Below are positions 61,838 to 64,000 of a DNA stretch of 64,000 nt, one piece after another (the stretch's first letter is position 1; the number at the start of each line of letters is the position of its first letter). Under the pieces are notes generated by a model. That model had not been told where the DNA came from. It saw nothing but the letters and a program-made list of their open reading frames with translations, and did no database searches. The DNA lies in the NCBI GenBank assembly GCA_910575275.1, contig CAJTEE010000001.1:496001-560000 (forward strand). Reading direction: 5' to 3'. Source of the stretch: Lachnospiraceae bacterium. GTDB taxonomy: Bacteria; Bacillota; Clostridia; Lachnospirales; Lachnospiraceae. Made by a program: the position numbers and the translations under genes.

Positions 61838-62545
61838 TTAATCCCCGAGTACATTCACAACGCTCACCGGCGCCCGGTAGCCTGCGGAGCTGATGGTAAT
61901 TCCGGTCCGTTCGTTTGACGCATGGACGATCTGGCCGTTACCGATGTATAATGCCACGTGGTTGATCCGCCGTCCGCTTCCGTAGAAGATCAGATCGCCG
62001 GGCCTTGCCTCCGCCATGCTGATCTGGCGACCCTGTGTTGCCTGCGTGCTTGAGGAGTGGGCCAGTCTCACTCCCGCACAATTGCCCAGCACATAGGAAG
62101 TAAACCCAGAGCAGTCCACGCCGCTATGCGGATTCGTCCCGCCATAGACATAACGACCGCCAACGAACTGCTTCGCGTAGGCTACGATCTCCTCGCGCTT
62201 CGCCTCCGACGCCTGGAGGGCCGTTTCTTTTGCCGCCTCGGCCATCGCCGCCGCCGATTTTACGGTGTTTAAGTAGCCCTCCTGCTCTCCGGTACGGATT
62301 TTAATCCATTCTCCGTCGAGCAGCTCCAGCACCTCATATGTGCTCCCCAGCTCAGCCTGTCCGATCACCGAAGAGCTGACGGCCGGTTCGGCATAAAGGC
62401 TTGGATTCATATCATCGACCCGGATCAGCATGGCAGAGGCCGCCTGGTCTTTCATTTCCGCAGCCTGCGCTTTCCCTGGTGTCCACGCAGCAAAGGCCGC
62501 GCAAAAAATAAGAAGGCTGAATGTTCTATATAATTTATTTGTCAT
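61838..62545 (-). CDS. Secreted SH3-NlpC/P60 peptidase (C40)
   Basis: 235 residues from ATG 62545. A signal peptide ends near AQA (residues about 26-28). An SH3-like domain follows (MNPSLYAEPAVSSSVIGQAELGSTYEVLEL), then an NlpC/P60 domain with catalytic Cys145 in SGVDCSGFTSYV, His196 in RINHVALYIG and His208. It cleaves peptidoglycan stem peptides and probably helps cell separation or growth. Strong promoter upstream. Confidence 0.92.
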   Translation of the reverse strand: MTNKLYRTFSLLIFCAAFAAWTPGKAQAAEMKDQAASAMLIRVDDMNPSLYAEPAVSSSVIGQAELGSTYEVLELLDGEWIKIRTGEQEGYLNTVKSAAAMAEAAKETALQASEAKREEIVAYAKQFVGGRYVYGGTNPHSGVDCSGFTSYVLGNCAGVRLAHSSSTQATQGRQISMAEARPGDLIFYGSGRRINHVALYIGNGQIVHASNERTGITISSAGYRAPVSVVNVLGD

Positions 62546-62615
62546 ACGATCCCCTGTTCCCTTTTTAAGTGTTTTTCTCATTTATTACAAAAATGTTAAA
62601 TCTTGTTACAAATAG

Positions 62616-62644
62616 ATTATATTTCTTTCTTCCTTCTTTGTCAA
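62616..62644 (-). promoter_or_regulatory. Consensus promoter of the NlpC/P60 gene
   Basis: TTGACA (62644-62639), a 17-nt spacer and TATAAT (62621-62616), matching both hexamers exactly. Confidence 0.9.
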
Positions 62645-62740
62645 TCAAATTTTTTGATTTAATATTTTCTTAATATTTCCTTCGAATTTCCTTCAAACTT
62701 TTTAACAGAAAAAAATCCTGCGGCATAATTCCTTTCCGCC

Positions 62741-62810
62741 GCAGCGACCTCACTCCGTTGGGGCAGACTCTGCAATCCCGGCCCGGCAGAGCCTTTTGTC
62801 TTATAGAAAA
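62741..62810. repeat. Dispersed repeat, copy D
   Basis: Shares with copy C a 22-nt identical block (62751-62772) and the preceding GACCTCACTCCG word, then diverges into GGCAGAGCCTTTTGTCTTATAG, which parallels GGAGCGTTTTTTGTATCATGG in copy C. Confidence 0.55.
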
Positions 62811-62811
62811 C

Positions 62812-62858
62812 GTGCCCTCTGCACGATTCCCGGAGAAGAATCGGGCACGAGGGCACGC
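62812..62858 (-). terminator. Terminator of the DUF1700 gene
   Basis: Minus-strand CGTGCCCTC (near 62858) pairs with GAGGGCACG (near 62812) around an inner GATTC/GAATC stem; TTTTCT follows. Confidence 0.75.
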
Positions 62859-62874
62859 TTTGAAGCCGACGCCG

Positions 62875-63357
62875 TCATTTTTTCAAATTTCGGAGGAACC
62901 AGAAGACCAGACAGAACACGAGAATCGGCCCGGCAAACCGGAACAAAAGGTAAAAAAGGCCCCCGACCACATTCAGGGCCGTCACAAGGATTATGATAAA
63001 AAGGATCGGGATAAGAATCCTCCAGTACCACTTATTCAAATTAAAATAATGGATATTGGGCCCCTGGCCCTGCCTCGATCCGTAGCCGGACGCCCCGTCG
63101 TCCTGATAGCCGCCCATGCCGCCGTAGGAGCCTGTCCCGCTTAAAGCCTCGCCGGACGCCTCACAGGAATCAATGATCGTCCTTGCCACGATTCTGGGCT
63201 CGCCGATCTCCGCGACGATTTCATCCATTGTCCGGCCTTTGGCCATTTCCTGAGTGATATACTCCCTGTAATAACTCAGATTGTCCCGGATCACCGCTTC
63301 CGGCGCCTCGCCGGCAAGCGCCTCCCCCAGACCCTTTAAAAATTCTTCCCTGCTCAT
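62875..63357 (-). CDS. DUF1700 (HAAS-type) membrane protein
   Basis: 160 residues. The N-terminal helical domain REEFLKGLGEALAGEAPEAVIRDNLSYYREYI is the DUF1700/HAAS module, followed by IVAEIGEPRIVARTII, a Gly/Ser/Gln-rich linker (residues about 70-95), and two helices at the C-terminus (YWRILIPILFIIILVTAL and the final GPILVFCLVFWFL). HAAS proteins often couple to PadR regulators, but none is adjacent. Confidence 0.8.
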   Translation of the reverse strand: MSREEFLKGLGEALAGEAPEAVIRDNLSYYREYITQEMAKGRTMDEIVAEIGEPRIVARTIIDSCEASGEALSGTGSYGGMGGYQDDGASGYGSRQGQGPNIHYFNLNKWYWRILIPILFIIILVTALNVVGGLFYLLFRFAGPILVFCLVFWFLRNLKK

Positions 63358-63386
63358 GTCGTTCTCCTCGCCGTTTGTTGTCTCTG

Positions 63387-64000
63387 CTACTCTACTTTTT
63401 CCTTAATAATACCGCCCCGGTATGCCGCAACCAATTCTTTTAAATCGGCAATCTTTATCTCTAGCTCCCTCCCGGTATCCGTGTCCGCCACCATGACTCT
63501 CTTTTTCATTTTTTCTACGATCGTCACCTTGGGCGTGTTCTCATGATCCCTGTCATAGGGTTTATGCTCTGCCAATGCCAGATGGCGCGAGTTAAAAATC
63601 AATGTATAGCCGGCAATCCCGGTCTTTGGCTGGTAGGATTTGGACAGGCCGCCGTCGATGACATAGAGCTTTCCGTTTCCCTTGATCGGGCTCTCTCCGT
63701 CCTTCAGCTTTACAGGCACATGGCCGTTAATGATATGCGAACCCTCGATCGGAAGACCAAATTCTTTTAAAATCTTGTCACAGAGCTCCTCTTTTGCACT
63801 CAATTTATAATAGGGGTTCATGTTCTCCTTTGCAACAGCCTTATCCGCAACAAAATAATTTTCAAATGTTGCCATATTATCCTTGCCGTAGACCGGTGAC
63901 TTGGGACCGCACCACAGATACCACATAAAATCGCGATACCACTCCTTGGAGGGATCGTCATCCGGCAGGAAGTAAGCCATTTTCACCGCATCCTCGATAT
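63387..64000 (-). CDS. fbp: Class III fructose-1,6-bisphosphatase, C-terminal part
   Basis: The frame runs off the right edge; about 203 C-terminal residues are here. SEEN: IEDAVKMAYFLPDDDPSKEWYRDFMWYLWCGPKSPVYGKDNMATFE, then HIINGHVPVKLKDGESPIKGNGKLYVIDGGLSKSYQ, hallmarks of the Firmicute class III enzyme, whose NGHVPV and DGG strands belong to the metallophosphatase core. It converts fructose-1,6-bisphosphate to fructose-6-phosphate in gluconeogenesis. Full length is usually about 650-670 residues. Confidence 0.93.
   Translation of the reverse strand, partial: IEDAVKMAYFLPDDDPSKEWYRDFMWYLWCGPKSPVYGKDNMATFENYFVADKAVAKENMNPYYKLSAKEELCDKILKEFGLPIEGSHIINGHVPVKLKDGESPIKGNGKLYVIDGGLSKSYQPKTGIAGYTLIFNSRHLALAEHKPYDRDHENTPKVTIVEKMKKRVMVADTDTGRELEIKIADLKELVAAYRGGIIKEKVE

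Larger units (their letters stand above)
62546..62874. other. Intergenic region of promoter, repeat and terminator
   Basis: 329 bp: the NlpC/P60 leader, its promoter, repeat copy D (about 62740-62800), and the DUF1700 terminator. No gene seen. Confidence 0.6.

Overview
The window looks like chromosomal DNA of an anaerobic, GC-rich Firmicute of the class Clostridia, most likely a Lachnospiraceae relative. The reasons are the fairly GC-rich coding sequence with AT-rich sigma-A type promoters, the strong AGGAGG ribosome binding sites, the gene orders secA-prfB and rpmE-yqhQ-prmC-prfA, an F-ATPase c subunit with a sodium-site signature, a class III fructose-bisphosphatase, a THF riboswitch in front of folT, and many lineage-typical small or repeat proteins. 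The species assignment is inference only.

Layout. 0-2 kb: the 5' end of an aminotransferase, a small Xre regulator with a membrane partner, and the remnant of an AbiE-type toxin-antitoxin pair (antitoxin whole, toxin cut to 37 codons). 2-5.3 kb: a BCCT transporter and a secreted cell-wall-binding repeat protein. 5.4-9.2 kb: secA-prfB. 9.3-11.6 kb: a thioesterase, an Xre regulator and an rRNA methyltransferase. 11.6-19.3 kb: a minus-strand glycerol operon (cation/proton antiporter, glpK, two FAD oxidoreductases, DUF1667, HAD phosphatase, glpP) behind a promoter and a structured leader. 19.4-20.2 kb: a RelA/SpoT-domain gene broken by one in-frame stop, overlapping a small conserved gene. 20.3-23.6 kb: rpmE-yqhQ-prmC-prfA. 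23.7-31.9 kb: metabolic and accessory genes (DUF4037, TPR, acyltransferase, M20 amidohydrolase, bioB behind a BirA operator, diaminopropionate ammonia-lyase, YbaK-like protein, membrane protein). 32-39.2 kb: the complete atp operon. 39.2-43.5 kb: ktrB-ktrA, a PepT-like peptidase and a NERD-like protein. 43.6-49.7 kb: a stretch of gene decay. 49.9-54.6 kb: three tandem AbgT-type transporter genes, the third a frameshifted pseudogene. 54.7-56.2 kb: a C_GCAxxG_C_C protein, a 52-residue peptide gene and five tRNA genes. 56.3-64 kb: phosphodiesterase, rdgB, RNA methyltransferase, rhodanese, a (NNSQ)n peptide, MATE transporter, THF riboswitch-folT, a secreted NlpC/P60 peptidase, DUF1700 and the 3' part of fbp.

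The most unusual region is 43.6-49.7 kb. In minus-strand order it holds an intact zinc-ribbon FHA protein, a broken membrane-FHA protein, a broken Ser/Thr kinase with a zinc ribbon and PASTA domain, a broken acyl-AMP ligase, a broken NRPS condensation/adenylation remnant and a carrier-protein-like remnant. These appear to be the ruins of a phospho-signalling plus carrier-protein acyl/peptide assembly locus, next to an equally decayed LytTR-type two-component pair. An intact relative elsewhere would be worth finding. The second most interesting locus is the RelA/SpoT-domain gene and its overlapping small partner.

All functions come from reading motifs by eye. No alignment or database search was run. 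Where start codons were moved from the longest possible frame, the reason is given.
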